Part shown: positions 1 through 7,802 of the stretch, one piece after another
Layout: each line of letters opens with the position of its first letter
How positions within the stretch are numbered: position 1 is the stretch's first letter
Assembly (NCBI RefSeq): GCF_016756395.1
Contig: NZ_AP018365.1
Span: 6,141,001 to 6,205,000 of the forward strand
Origin: Streptomyces sp. SN-593
GTDB taxonomy: Bacteria > Actinomycetota > Actinomycetes > Streptomycetales > Streptomycetaceae
DNA: 64,000 nucleotides
Direction of reading: 5' to 3'
Notes under the pieces: generated by a model
Databases searched by the model: none
What the model was told of the DNA's origin: nothing
Seen by the model: only the letters and a program-made list of their open reading frames with translations
Translations under genes and position numbers: made by a program

Positions 1-219
1 GCCCCTGCCCCCGGTGGTCGTCAGGTCGCCCACCACGCCGTGCACCGGGGAGGTGGCGTGGGCGCGGACCTCGTCCACGGCTTTCGCGAGCGTGTCCTCA
101 TGGCGCCCGTTCAGCCACACCTCCACCCCCTCGGCCGCGAGCGCCGTCGCGCAGGCCAGGCCGATGCCCTGGCTCGACGCGCAGACCAGGGCCTTGCGCC
201 CCTCGATTCCCAGATCCAT
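1..219 (-). CDS. SDR-family oxidoreductase, N-terminal part (runs off the window)
   Basis: Only the first 73 codons are inside the window; the C-terminal part lies beyond base 1. The N-terminus shows the beta-alpha-beta nucleotide-binding unit of short-chain dehydrogenases, with CASSQGIG at residues 13-20 in place of the usual TGxxxGIG, followed by ALAAEGVEVWLNGR. The family uses NAD(P)(H) to oxidise or reduce alcohols and ketones in the cytoplasm; the substrate cannot be told from this piece. The ATG is preceded by GGGAGAG at a good distance and starts 2 bases after the stop of the upstream FMN reductase, so the two are co-transcribed and probably coupled. FabG-like reductase or another SDR are equally possible. 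Confidence 0.8.
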   Translation of the reverse strand, partial: MDLGIEGRKALVCASSQGIGLACATALAAEGVEVWLNGRHEDTLAKAVDEVRAHATSPVHGVVGDLTTTGGRG

Positions 220-221
220 GG

Positions 222-911
222 TCACTCTCCCGGCGTGGGGTGTATGAACGCGGACAGCCGCGCGTCGATGGCCTGGAGTCCGTCCAGGTACGGGGCGACG
301 GTCCGCCCGGCGTCCACCAGCCGTCCGGTGTCGTCGACGTCGTCGGCGGAGATCACGATCCGCACGTCGTCGGCGACGACGTCCATGTGCAGGCCGGTGA
401 GGACGGTCCGCATCTGCTCCGCGGCCCGCCCGCCCCCGCGGCTGCCGTAGGTGACGAGCGCGGCGGGCTTGCCCCGCCATTCCGTGTAGAGGAAGTCCAG
501 CGCGTTCTTGAGCACCGCCGGATATCCCCAGTTGTACTGGGGGAAGACGAGGACGAAGCCGTCGAACGCGCTGACGACGCCGCTCCACGCGCGGGTGTGC
601 GCGTGCGCGTATCCGCCGAGCGCGGGTTTGCGCGGTTCGTCGAGGAAGGGCAGGGCGATCTCCGCGAGGTCGATCAACCCGTAGGACAGGGCGCTCTCGG
701 CGCCGAGGTGTTTCGCCGCCAGCCCGGCGATGTCCGCGCAGATCCTCGTCGGGCGGGTGCTGCCGACGATCACGCCCACGTGGCCTCGTGACCGGGGCGG
801 CTGCGGCGGTTCCGCCGCCTGTCGCGGCTCCGTCGGGTGCGGCGGTTCCGGGGGGTGCGGCGGCGGGAGGGGGGCGGAGCCGTCCGCCGCACCCGGACGA
901 GCGTCGTCCAC
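222..911 (-). CDS. NAD(P)H-dependent FMN reductase (flavodoxin fold)
   Basis: A 229-residue protein of the NADPH-dependent FMN reductase family, which passes electrons from NAD(P)H to FMN and often feeds reduced flavin to a partner monooxygenase. The phosphate-binding loop GSTRPTRIC is at residues 50-58 and the flavin-contact stretch PQYNWGYPAVLKNALDF at 124-140. The first 42 residues are proline-rich low complexity ahead of the fold, so a shorter start is conceivable; I chose the GTG because AGGAGAAAGG stands 8 bases before it. It lies 86 bases downstream of a sulfonate-type binding protein and 2 bases upstream of an SDR gene. The context resembles sulfonate scavenging (SsuE role), but no SsuD-type monooxygenase is visible, so that role is inference. 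Confidence 0.85.
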   Translation of the reverse strand: MDDARPGAADGSAPLPPPHPPEPPHPTEPRQAAEPPQPPRSRGHVGVIVGSTRPTRICADIAGLAAKHLGAESALSYGLIDLAEIALPFLDEPRKPALGGYAHAHTRAWSGVVSAFDGFVLVFPQYNWGYPAVLKNALDFLYTEWRGKPAALVTYGSRGGGRAAEQMRTVLTGLHMDVVADDVRIVISADDVDDTGRLVDAGRTVAPYLDGLQAIDARLSAFIHPTPGE

Positions 912-997
912 CGTGGTGTCCTTTCTCCTGGGGAGGCTCCGGGGCTCCTGCACCGGAACCCGGGTCCTTACGGGCAACGGGACCGTGCGCACAGGCC

Positions 998-2056
998 CTA
1001 GCCGAGGTAGGCGTTGGTCCAGTCGGTTCCCTCGGTCACCTTCATGTCCGGCTTGATGACGTCGATCTGCGAGGTGAACTTCACGGCGGTGGCCCACTGC
1101 GCCGGCGTCATCCGGCCGTTCGCCGGCCAGTCGATCTCGGAGATGGACTCCTTGAGGACGTCGAGCGGAATGCCCGGACTCTCCGCCGCCGCGATGTCGG
1201 TCAGCGCGGTGGACCCCTCGTTGTCGTGGATGTACTGCACCGCCTCCTGCATCGCCTGCGCGAACCGCTTGACGGCGTCGGGGTGCTTCTTCGCGTAGCT
1301 GTTGGTGGTGACGGTGATGTTGCCCGGGCCCATGTTCTGCGGCTCCCAGGCGGGCACGTTGGCCGAGTTCGCGACGACGATCCCGGTGCCCGCCGCCTGT
1401 GCCTGGAGCGGCGTCGGCTCGGACGTGCAGAACCAGTCGATCCGGTTCGTCTTCAGCGCGCTCTCGTAGATCGTCGGGCTCGACAGCGACGCGACCTTCA
1501 TCTGCTTGGTGTCGACGCCGTGTTCGTGGAGGAAGAGGTTCACCTCGGCGGTGGTCGACTCCGACGAGGACCCCCCGGTCGAGCCGACCATGGCCTTGGC
1601 GACGTCGCTCAGCGGGGAGTCCTTGGTCAGGTGGTGCTCCTTCGCGAAGTGCGTACTGATGACCAGCCCCAGCGGCACCCCGACCGAGGTCTGGGCCACG
1701 GTCAGCTCGCCGGTGCCCTTGTCGACGGCGTCCAGGAAGTTCTTCGCGCTGCCGGCGAGGAACTGCACCGACCCCGAGGTGAGCGCGCTGCTCGTGACGG
1801 TCGGTGTCAGCACGTCGAGCTTGACCTTGATGTCGTGCTCGGCGAAGAAGTTCTTCTTCTGCGCCACCCACACCGGCAGGATGTTGACGTTGGCCCCCGA
1901 GACGCCGATGGTCACCGAACTGCCGCCGGAACCCGACGCCGACGAGGAGCCTCCGCAGCCGGCGAGGACCAGGCCGGCGGCCAGCACGCCGGCCAGCGCG
2001 GCGGTCGGTGCGGCGGTCCGGCGACCCGGACGGTGACGCAGAGCTGTTCTTCGCAT
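998..2056 (-). CDS. Substrate-binding lipoprotein, SsuA/TauA (NMT1-like) type
   Basis: A 352-residue extracytoplasmic solute-binding protein. The signal peptide has an Arg-rich start, a hydrophobic core and the lipobox LAGC with Cys34, so it should be lipid-anchored outside the membrane. The mature part (VTIGVSGANVNILPVWVAQK, later GSVQFLAGSAKNFLDAV) follows the pattern of aliphatic sulfonate/taurine/nitrate binding proteins of ABC importers. I chose the ATG with AGGAGAGGG 8 bases upstream. The frame stays open 49 codons further to another ATG with GAGGAG before it, but that would bury the signal peptide. No permease or ATPase gene lies next to it, which is unusual; it may share components encoded elsewhere. 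It is divergent from a LysR gene. Confidence 0.85.
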   Translation of the reverse strand: MRRTALRHRPGRRTAAPTAALAGVLAAGLVLAGCGGSSSASGSGGSSVTIGVSGANVNILPVWVAQKKNFFAEHDIKVKLDVLTPTVTSSALTSGSVQFLAGSAKNFLDAVDKGTGELTVAQTSVGVPLGLVISTHFAKEHHLTKDSPLSDVAKAMVGSTGGSSSESTTAEVNLFLHEHGVDTKQMKVASLSSPTIYESALKTNRIDWFCTSEPTPLQAQAAGTGIVVANSANVPAWEPQNMGPGNITVTTNSYAKKHPDAVKRFAQAMQEAVQYIHDNEGSTALTDIAAAESPGIPLDVLKESISEIDWPANGRMTPAQWATAVKFTSQIDVIKPDMKVTEGTDWTNAYLG

Positions 2057-2486
2057 CGGCAATGCCCTCTCCTGTGTCATGCGGACGAACCCCCGCCCGG
2101 GCCGGCGGAACCGCGGGGCCCGGTGGAAGGTGCCCGGCGCCGGTGGGCGGCGGGCGGTGACGTACGACGGGAGCGGCCACGTCGACGGGATCTGCCGGGA
2201 CATCGCGGGCTCCTCAAGGCGCCGGGCGTCTCTTCGCCCTTGCGCTCCCTACCCAACGCCCGGGCACCGCGTGATGCCTAGCCATGTGACAGAAGGGCTG
2301 GTGAGAGCGGCTATAAGCTCGGGGAATGGCCGGTGGGCGCCCTGCCTTGCCATCCCCGCGGCGCCCGGCGCATACTCGTCCGGCCGTACCCGCCCCGGGG
2401 CGCCGGCCGGGTCGGGCCGCCCCCGTCCCCGCCCCCGCCCGTGGACGCGGATGGCCCGCGCCGGGCAACCGTGATGCCATAGGCGC
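2057..2486. promoter_or_regulatory. Divergent intergenic region between binding protein and LysR genes
   Basis: These 430 bases must carry the promoters of both the binding-protein operon and the LysR gene. I see no gene of its own. A short A/T-richer patch with CTATAAG lies near base 2310, and imperfect repeats of GATGCCTAG/GATGCCATAG occur near 2275 and 2474, the latter just before the LysR start. LysR regulators usually bind T-N11-A sites in such a region, but no single site is convincing by eye. Confidence 0.4.
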
Positions 2487-3398
2487 ATGGAGATGCGGGC
2501 AATGCGTGCGTTCGTGGCGGTGGTCGAGGAGCAGGGACTGTCCGCGGCCGCGCGGAGGCTGCACATCAGCCAGCCCGCCGTGTCCCAGACGATAGGCGCC
2601 CTGGAACGCGAGTTCGGGGTGCAACTGCTGATCCGCAGTTCCACCGGCGTGCAGGCGACGGAGTCCGGCCTCGTCCTGCTCGCCGAGGCCCGCGCCATCC
2701 TGGCCCGTTACGACCAGGCGCTCGCGACGATGGACGCGCGCACCGCGGCCGCGGCGGCCACGTTGCGCATCGGCATCCCGGTGGAGCTGCCGCCCGACCT
2801 GCTCTCGAAGGCGCTGCTCGACCTCGCGGTCGCGTATCCCGGCACGCGGGTCCTGGCCCGGCACCTGTCCACCGCCGACCAGTTGACGGCGCTGCACGAG
2901 AACGACCTCGACCTCGGCATCCTCCGGGTGCGCCCGGCGGGCCAGGAGTTCGACGCGATGCTCGTCGTGGAGGAGCCCCTGGGCGTGCTGCTCGTGGCGG
3001 AGCGCGCCACGGGACTGGCCGGTCCCGACGGCATCCGCCTGGACGCGCTGATCGGACTGGACTGGCTCGGCTTCCCCCGGTCCGGCAGTCCGGCCTGGTA
3101 CGACGAACTCACCGCCATCCTGCGCAGCCACGGCATCGACCCCGGCCCGGTGCCGCCGCCGGACGGGCCGCCCCTGATCGCGGAGGTGAAACTCGCGTCG
3201 CTCAGCGTCGGCCGGTCCTTCACCCTCGCCCCGGAGGGCTGGTCCCAGCCGCTGCCCGACACGGTGACCTGGTTCCCGCTGGTCGGCAACCCGATCGTCC
3301 GCCGCACCTGGGCCGTGTGGAACGCGGGTTCCCACCGCCGCGACCTCGGCCACCTGATAGCGACCCTGGACCAGCCCCGCACCCCCGCCCCCGGCTGA
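2487..3398 (+). CDS. LysR-family transcriptional regulator
   Basis: A 303-residue LysR-type regulator. The N-terminal winged helix-turn-helix is plain (FVAVVEEQGLSAAARRLH, then ISQPAVSQTIGALEREFG, residues about 9-47), followed by the linker and an effector-binding domain that begins around residue 90 (LRIGIPVELPPDLLSKAL). Members bind DNA as tetramers and activate or repress a divergent target when a small co-inducer binds. The target here is most likely the divergent binding-protein/FMN reductase/SDR operon and the gene itself. The length is normal for the family. The effector is unknown; a sulfur or organic-acid signal is only a guess from the neighbours. Confidence 0.9.
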   Translation: MEMRAMRAFVAVVEEQGLSAAARRLHISQPAVSQTIGALEREFGVQLLIRSSTGVQATESGLVLLAEARAILARYDQALATMDARTAAAAATLRIGIPVELPPDLLSKALLDLAVAYPGTRVLARHLSTADQLTALHENDLDLGILRVRPAGQEFDAMLVVEEPLGVLLVAERATGLAGPDGIRLDALIGLDWLGFPRSGSPAWYDELTAILRSHGIDPGPVPPPDGPPLIAEVKLASLSVGRSFTLAPEGWSQPLPDTVTWFPLVGNPIVRRTWAVWNAGSHRRDLGHLIATLDQPRTPAPG

Positions 3399-3517
3399 CC
3401 CGGCCGGACGCCGCCGACGGGTCGGGTGACGTCGGCTCCGGCTGCGTACGGGGGTCCGGGAGGCTGCGGCCGGGGTCGCGGGGCCAGTGGGGTCGGCGGG
3501 TCGGCGGGGTCAGTGGG

Positions 3518-4735
3518 TCACCAGGTCACCGGGAGTTCGTGGGCGCCGTAGATGACCATGTCGCTGCGCAGCGGGACGGCGTCGGCCGGGACGGCCAGCC
3601 GCAGGGCCGGGAAGCGGCGGAGCAACCCCCGGTAGCCGGCGGCGAGTTCGATGCGGGCCAGGTGCTGGCCGAGGCACTGGTGGATCCCGTAGCCGAAGGC
3701 CAGATGGCTGCTGCGGCGGCGGCCCACGTCGAGCCGGTCGGGGTCCTCCACGAGGGCGGGGTCGCGGTTGGCGGCCGGTACCGACACCGCGACCGAGGTG
3801 CCCGCCGGGACGGGGACGCCGGCGATCTCGGTGTCCTCCAGGGCGGTGCGCACCGGGAAGGCGTTGACGATGGCGAGATAGCGCAGCAGTTCCTCGACGG
3901 CGAAGGGGACCAGGTCGTCGTCGGCGCGCAGCCGGGCGAGCTGCTCGGGATCGTTGAGCAGGGCGAAGGTGCCCAGGCTGAGCATGTTCATGGTGGTCTC
4001 GTGGCCGGCGACGAGCAGCAGCCGGCACATGCCGCAGATCTCCTCGTCGGTGACCTGGCCGGAGGCGATCAGCAGGGAGACCAGGTCGTCGTCGGGACTG
4101 CGCCGCTTGGCCGCGATCATCTCGCCCAGGAAGGCGTCGATCGCGTCGACGGCGGCGTCGAAGCTCTCGGCGCTGAGGTCCTGGCGCAGCAGCGTGCCGG
4201 AGGCGCGCTGGAAGCGGTCGCGCTCGGTGTAGGGGACGCCGAGGAGTTCGCAGATGATGAGGGAGGGGACCGGCAGGGCGAAGTGCGCCACCAGGTCGGC
4301 GGGCCGCCCGGCGGCTTCGAGACCGTCCAGGCAGTGCTCCACGACCTGCTCGACCCTCGGTTGCAGGGCGCGCATGCGGCGGACGGTGAACTGGCCGGTG
4401 AGCAGCGTGCGGTAGCGCGCGTGCTCGGGGTCGTCGGTGGCGAGGAACGCGCCGGGCCCCAGCCCCCGGCGCTCCCGGACGCGGCGGGGGACCGGCCGGA
4501 CGGGGTCGTCGCCGCGCCAGCGCTCCGCGCTCAGCAGCGGGTTGCTCAGTACGGCCCTGGCCGCCTCGAAGCCGGTGACGAGCAGCCCCTCGGCGCCGCC
4601 GGCGAAGCGCAGCGGACTGACCGGCGGGAGGCCGAGCAGGGAGGGGGCGGGGTGGAGGTGGCCGGCGCGTTCGAGGGGGTAGCGCGGCAGCGTGGGGGTG
4701 GGGATGGAGGGGGCGGCACTCGGGGATGTGTTCAC
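3518..4735 (-). CDS. Cytochrome P450, CYP105-like
   Basis: A 405-residue soluble bacterial P450 that would insert one oxygen atom from O2 into an organic substrate using two electrons from a ferredoxin. The I-helix oxygen-activation motif AGHETT is at 243-248, the K-helix ExxR as EELLR at 281-285, and the haem loop FGYGIHQCLG at 347-356 with Cys354 as iron ligand. HQCLGQHLAR and TGQFTVRRMR resemble the CYP105 group, common in Streptomyces xenobiotic and secondary metabolism; that subfamily call is by eye. No ferredoxin gene adjoins it, unlike the second P450 of the window. It is divergent from a TetR gene with a double operator between them, so induction by a small molecule is likely. Confidence 0.93.
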   Translation of the reverse strand: MNTSPSAAPSIPTPTLPRYPLERAGHLHPAPSLLGLPPVSPLRFAGGAEGLLVTGFEAARAVLSNPLLSAERWRGDDPVRPVPRRVRERRGLGPGAFLATDDPEHARYRTLLTGQFTVRRMRALQPRVEQVVEHCLDGLEAAGRPADLVAHFALPVPSLIICELLGVPYTERDRFQRASGTLLRQDLSAESFDAAVDAIDAFLGEMIAAKRRSPDDDLVSLLIASGQVTDEEICGMCRLLLVAGHETTMNMLSLGTFALLNDPEQLARLRADDDLVPFAVEELLRYLAIVNAFPVRTALEDTEIAGVPVPAGTSVAVSVPAANRDPALVEDPDRLDVGRRRSSHLAFGYGIHQCLGQHLARIELAAGYRGLLRRFPALRLAVPADAVPLRSDMVIYGAHELPVTW

Positions 4736-4845
4736 GTCATGGGCTCCTGACGGTGGCAGTCCTCCGGAAGGCGCGGCGGCGGGCGGGCGGCGGTGCCCCG
4801 GTCCGGGACACCGGGGGAAGGAGCACGCGCCGCGCCACCACGTCT

Positions 4846-4878
4846 GTAGGGAAACCTACCGATAGGCATCCCTATCGG
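4846..4878. promoter_or_regulatory. Tandem palindromic operator between P450 and TetR genes
   Basis: Two inverted repeats touch each other here: GTAGG-N4-CCTAC (4846-4859) and CCGATAGG-N4-CCTATCGG (4859-4878). Both contain the same core TAGG-N4-CCTA, at 4847-4858 and 4863-4874, 16 bases centre to centre. The site lies 111 bases before the P450 start and 91 before the TetR start, the expected place for a TetR-family repressor to control both genes. Confidence 0.75.
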
Positions 4879-4968
4879 AAAGGGGCCCCGATCGATTCCG
4901 GCCAGTGCTGCCGTAAGCTGACCGATCACCCCCGGGGGGTGTCCCGACGGCGACCGAGAGGACGCGAC

Positions 4969-5574
4969 ATGCCGCCGCAGCGGTCCAAGACAGTGGAGTC
5001 GCTGCTCGCCGGGGCGGAGCGCGCCTTCGCCGAGCGGGGGTTCCACGGCGCGTCGATCGGCTACATCTGCCAGTGCGCGGGCCGCACGACCGGCGCCTTC
5101 TACTCGAACTACGACAGCAAGGTGAAGCTGTTCCTCGACGTCTTCCGCCGGCACAGCGACCGCACCGCGGAGGGCGTGGAACAGGCCCTGGCGGCCGTGG
5201 ACACCTCCCGGGACCCGGCCGCGGCCCTCGCGGCGGTCTTCGCGGGGGTGGCCGACCGGGTGCTGGACGAGCGGTGGCTGTCCCTGACCATGGAGTTCCG
5301 GTTGATGGCGATCCGCGACGCGGAGGCGGCCGGGGCGCTGGCGGAGCACGAGGAGCAGTTCAACGGGCGGGTGGGCGCGGCACTGGACGCGGTGTACGCC
5401 CGGATCGGCCGTCGGCCGGTGCTGCCCGGTCCGCTGATGGCGGCGCTGCTGGGGGCCATGATCCGCGGCGTCCGGCTGGACCGGGGCTTCCATCAGGCGA
5501 GCGGTGGTGCGGTCCCGCTGGACCGCGCGGCCCTGGAGCGGGCCCTGCACGGATTGCTGGCGCCGTCCCCCTGA
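4969..5574 (+). CDS. TetR/AcrR-family transcriptional regulator
   Basis: A 201-residue TetR-type regulator. The N-terminal helix-turn-helix is clear (ERAFAERGFHGASIGYICQ, then CAGRTTGAFYSNYDSKVKLF) and is followed by an all-helical ligand-binding domain. The frame is open upstream, but the ATG preceded by GAGAGGA gives the family-typical start just before the HTH. It faces the P450 gene across the tandem TAGG-N4-CCTA operator, so it is probably the repressor of that P450 and of itself. A YICQCAG pair of cysteines inside the HTH is unusual and could be redox-sensitive, but this is speculation. The ligand is unknown. Confidence 0.9.
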   Translation: MPPQRSKTVESLLAGAERAFAERGFHGASIGYICQCAGRTTGAFYSNYDSKVKLFLDVFRRHSDRTAEGVEQALAAVDTSRDPAAALAAVFAGVADRVLDERWLSLTMEFRLMAIRDAEAAGALAEHEEQFNGRVGAALDAVYARIGRRPVLPGPLMAALLGAMIRGVRLDRGFHQASGGAVPLDRAALERALHGLLAPSP

Positions 5575-5619
5575 GCGCGGCCGCGGGCGGCGCCGCCCGC
5601 GGGTCCGGCCGTCCCGCGG

Positions 5620-6028
5620 CGCGGGGCGCCGTGGCCGCCGTCGACGAAGGTCGGGTCGTCCAGGAGCGGGCGCAGCGCGGTGGGCACCTCGTCGATGACA
5701 CCGGGCCAGACCCGGTCGTCGTCCGTGGCGTACGGGCTCATCTCCGACTCGTGGTCGAAGCCGCGGACGAGCACACCGGCCGGGTGAAGAGGACGGAGAA
5801 GTCGTCACCCGAGCTGTTGTCCATCAGGGCCGCCTCCGCCCAGGCCCCCAGGTGGTGGAGAAGGAGTAGCGGGAGACCTGCGGGTCGCGGCGACGTCCAC
5901 CGGCATCCTCCCCTCCCGAAGCGCTCCGGACGCGCCATCGGACGAACATACTCACGCGGCAGGTCCAGGCGGCCGCTGCCGGGGTCGAAGGCAGCCGCGC
6001 GCACGTGCGGGCCGACGTCCGGCACCAC
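5620..6028 (-). pseudogene. Frameshifted remnant of a conserved actinobacterial protein
   Basis: Protein-like sequence continues across at least two reading frames on this strand. One frame gives HHLGAWAEAALMDNSSGDDF then SVLFTRP; about base 5775 the sense passes by a one-base shift to VLVRGFDHESEMSPY and then DRVWPGVIDEVPTALRPLL. A further shift near 5865 would join DPQVSRYSF to HHLGAWAEAAL. I recall the pattern FTxxGVxVRGFDHES from uncharacterised Streptomyces proteins; the function is unknown. No intact start-to-stop frame covers the region, so I call it a decayed gene, though a sequencing error cannot be excluded. It lies between two TetR genes. Confidence 0.5.
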
Positions 6029-6043
6029 GGCCGTCGCTCTGGA

Positions 6044-6685
6044 TCACGCGTCCGTTGCGTGCCCCGATTCACCGGCGCGGGGAGCGGTGATGCGGTGGAC
6101 CGCCTCCAGGAGGGCGGCGCGGTGTTCGCCGAGTCGGTGGGGGGCACGGGGGTCCGTCCCGGTGGCGGCGGCCAGGGCCGGGGGTACGTCGAGCCAGCTT
6201 TCGGTGAGACGCAGGACCATTGCGAACAAGTCCGTGGCGGAGATGCCGTCGTTGATGCGGCCCTCGTGCTGTGCGGTGGCGATGGCGTCGACCTTGGCGC
6301 GGTAGCTGTCGATCTCGGTCTGGCTGGAGTCGCCGTGGCGTTCGAAGCGGAGCCAGGCCGCCAGGCGCGCGGTCTCCGGGTGGGCGAGCATGAAGTCGAA
6401 CCGTGCCGCGGCGTAGGCGATCAGGTCGCCGTCTGCCAACGGTGTCTCCTGGGCCAGTTTGCCGATCTGCCGATGCAAGGCGGCCTCGAACAACTGGTCT
6501 TTGTCTCCGAAGTAGACGTAGAGCAGGCGCTTGTTGGCCCCGGCCCGTTCCGCGATCCGGTCGATCCGGGCCCCGGCCAGGCCGAATTCCGCGAACTCGC
6601 TGGTGGCTGCGGTCAGCAGCCGTTCCTTGGTCGCGGCGGAGTTCCTCGGCCTCGGGGAACTCGCAGTCCTTTCGTCGGTGTCCAT
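6044..6685 (-). CDS. TetR/AcrR-family transcriptional regulator
   Basis: A 213-residue TetR-type regulator with its DNA-binding helix-turn-helix at about residues 39-66 (IDRIAERAGANKRLLYVYFG, then DKDQLF), preceded by a short basic Ser/Pro-rich N-terminus. The C-terminal helical domain is typical in length. It is divergent from the aldo-keto reductase gene, and a perfect 8-bp-arm palindrome lies in the 114 bases between the two start codons, so it very probably represses that reductase and perhaps itself. The inducer is unknown; a reactive aldehyde or B6 vitamer would fit the reductase but is inference. Confidence 0.92.
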   Translation of the reverse strand: MDTDERTASSPRPRNSAATKERLLTAATSEFAEFGLAGARIDRIAERAGANKRLLYVYFGDKDQLFEAALHRQIGKLAQETPLADGDLIAYAAARFDFMLAHPETARLAAWLRFERHGDSSQTEIDSYRAKVDAIATAQHEGRINDGISATDLFAMVLRLTESWLDVPPALAAATGTDPRAPHRLGEHRAALLEAVHRITAPRAGESGHATDA

Positions 6686-6714
6686 GCGGCCATCCTAGGC
6701 GATGTAACTAACTT

Positions 6715-6764
6715 TTGACTTACTTCGCCGGCGGAGCTACGTTGTATCTATCCAGTTAGATACA
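6715..6764 (+). promoter_or_regulatory. Promoter and operator of the aldo-keto reductase gene
   Basis: TTGACT (6715-6720) and TACGTT (6738-6743) form a -35/-10 pair with 17-base spacing. Starting at the last base of the -10 box is the perfect inverted repeat TGTATCTA-N6-TAGATACA (6743-6764), which would cover the transcription start. A repressor bound there would block initiation directly. The ATG embedded in the right arm (6764) is therefore unlikely to be the translation start. Confidence 0.75.
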
Positions 6765-6799
6765 TGCTGCCGAACGGCATCTCCCGGAAGGACACCCTC

Positions 6800-7666
6800 G
6801 TGACCACCCCCGCCACCCTCCAAACCCTCACCCCGGCCGAGGACCTCACCATCACCCGCATGGGATACGGCGCAATGCAACTCGCCGGCCCCGGCGTCTT
6901 CGGCCCGCCCAAGGACAAGAGCCAGGCCGTCGCCGTACTGCGCGCAGCGGTCGACGAGGGCATCACCCACATCGACACCAGCGACTTCTACGGCCCCGCA
7001 GTCGTCAACGAACTCATCAGGCAAGCCCTGCACCCCTACCCCGCCGGCCTGCACATCGTCACCAAGGTCGGAGCCCGCCGCGACGACAAGGGAGCCTGGA
7101 TCCCCTCCCTCGCACCCGCCGACCTCAAGGCACAGGTTTACGACAACCTCCGGCACCTCGGCCTGGAGACCCTGGACGTGGTCAACCTGCGCACCGCCGC
7201 ACTCGAAGCCGGCTCCACCGACTCGCTCTCCGAGCAGTTCGGCGCCCTCGCCGAACTACGGGAGCAAGGCCTGATCCGCCACCTCGGCCTGAGCGGCGTG
7301 TCCGACGCACAGCTCACCGAGGCACAGGCCATCGCCCCCGTCGTCACCGTGCAGAACCTCTACAACCTGGCCGACCGCGCCGACGACTCCCTGGTCGACC
7401 GCTGCGCCGCCGAGAACATCGCCTACGCCGCGTTCTTCCCCCTCGGCGGCTTCAGCCCCCTGCAATCCCAGGAACTCGCCACCGTCGCGGCGCAACTGGG
7501 CGCTTCCCAGCAGCAGGTCGCCCTGGCTTGGCTGCTGCAGCGCTCCCCGTCCATGGTCCTGATCCCGGGCACCTCCTCGGTGGCGCACCTGCGGGACAAC
7601 ATCGCCGCCGCCGGTCTGGCCCTGCCCGCCGACGCGGTCACCGCACTCGACACCATCGCCAGGTAA
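6800..7666 (+). CDS. Aldo-keto reductase, YdbC/PdxI-like (pyridoxal reductase type)
   Basis: A 288-residue aldo-keto reductase. MGYGAMQLAGPGVFGPP, HIDTSDFYGP (Asp59, Tyr64), TKVGARR, LDVVNLR, FFPLGGFSPLQS and LIPGTSSVAHLRDN follow almost word for word what I remember of E. coli YdbC, later named PdxI, an NADPH-dependent pyridoxal reductase. As in that protein the usual catalytic His stretch is VVNLR, so the missing His is a subgroup feature and not decay. I prefer the GTG with GGAAGGA before it over an ATG 12 codons upstream, because that ATG lies in the operator. Expression is probably repressed by the divergent TetR protein. Activity on pyridoxal or another aldehyde is inference from family resemblance. 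Confidence 0.88.
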   Translation: MTTPATLQTLTPAEDLTITRMGYGAMQLAGPGVFGPPKDKSQAVAVLRAAVDEGITHIDTSDFYGPAVVNELIRQALHPYPAGLHIVTKVGARRDDKGAWIPSLAPADLKAQVYDNLRHLGLETLDVVNLRTAALEAGSTDSLSEQFGALAELREQGLIRHLGLSGVSDAQLTEAQAIAPVVTVQNLYNLADRADDSLVDRCAAENIAYAAFFPLGGFSPLQSQELATVAAQLGASQQQVALAWLLQRSPSMVLIPGTSSVAHLRDNIAAAGLALPADAVTALDTIAR

Positions 7667-7680
7667 CCCGCCCTCCGCCC

Positions 7681-7695
7681 CACACCGGGGGTGTG
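7681..7695 (+). terminator. Hairpin after the aldo-keto reductase gene
   Basis: CACACC-GGG-GGTGTG forms a 6-bp stem 15 bases after the stop codon. There is no T-run, as is common for terminators in this group, so its role as a terminator is likely but not certain. Confidence 0.45.
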
Positions 7696-7802
7696 TCCCA
7701 CCGACGCGCCCCCGCACCGACCGAAAGACAGAAACCCTGAAGCCCGTCGTCGTACTCCGAGCATCGGGCGGCGAAGGAGCCGTCTGCGGATGGTGGTGCC
7801 GC

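Noticed and set aside
222..2180. A single 652-residue protein spanning FMN reductase and binding-protein regions
   Set aside because: Only its C-terminal third resembles a protein family (FMN reductase); the remainder is out of frame with the real binding-protein gene.
2057..2203. 49-residue N-terminal extension of the sulfonate-type binding protein
   Set aside because: It would place the signal peptide deep inside the protein; the internal ATG has a better ribosome-binding site directly before the signal peptide.
6764..6766. ATG at 6764 as start of the aldo-keto reductase
   Set aside because: It lies in the right arm of the operator and has no ribosome-binding site; the GTG at 6800 has GGAAGGA at good spacing.
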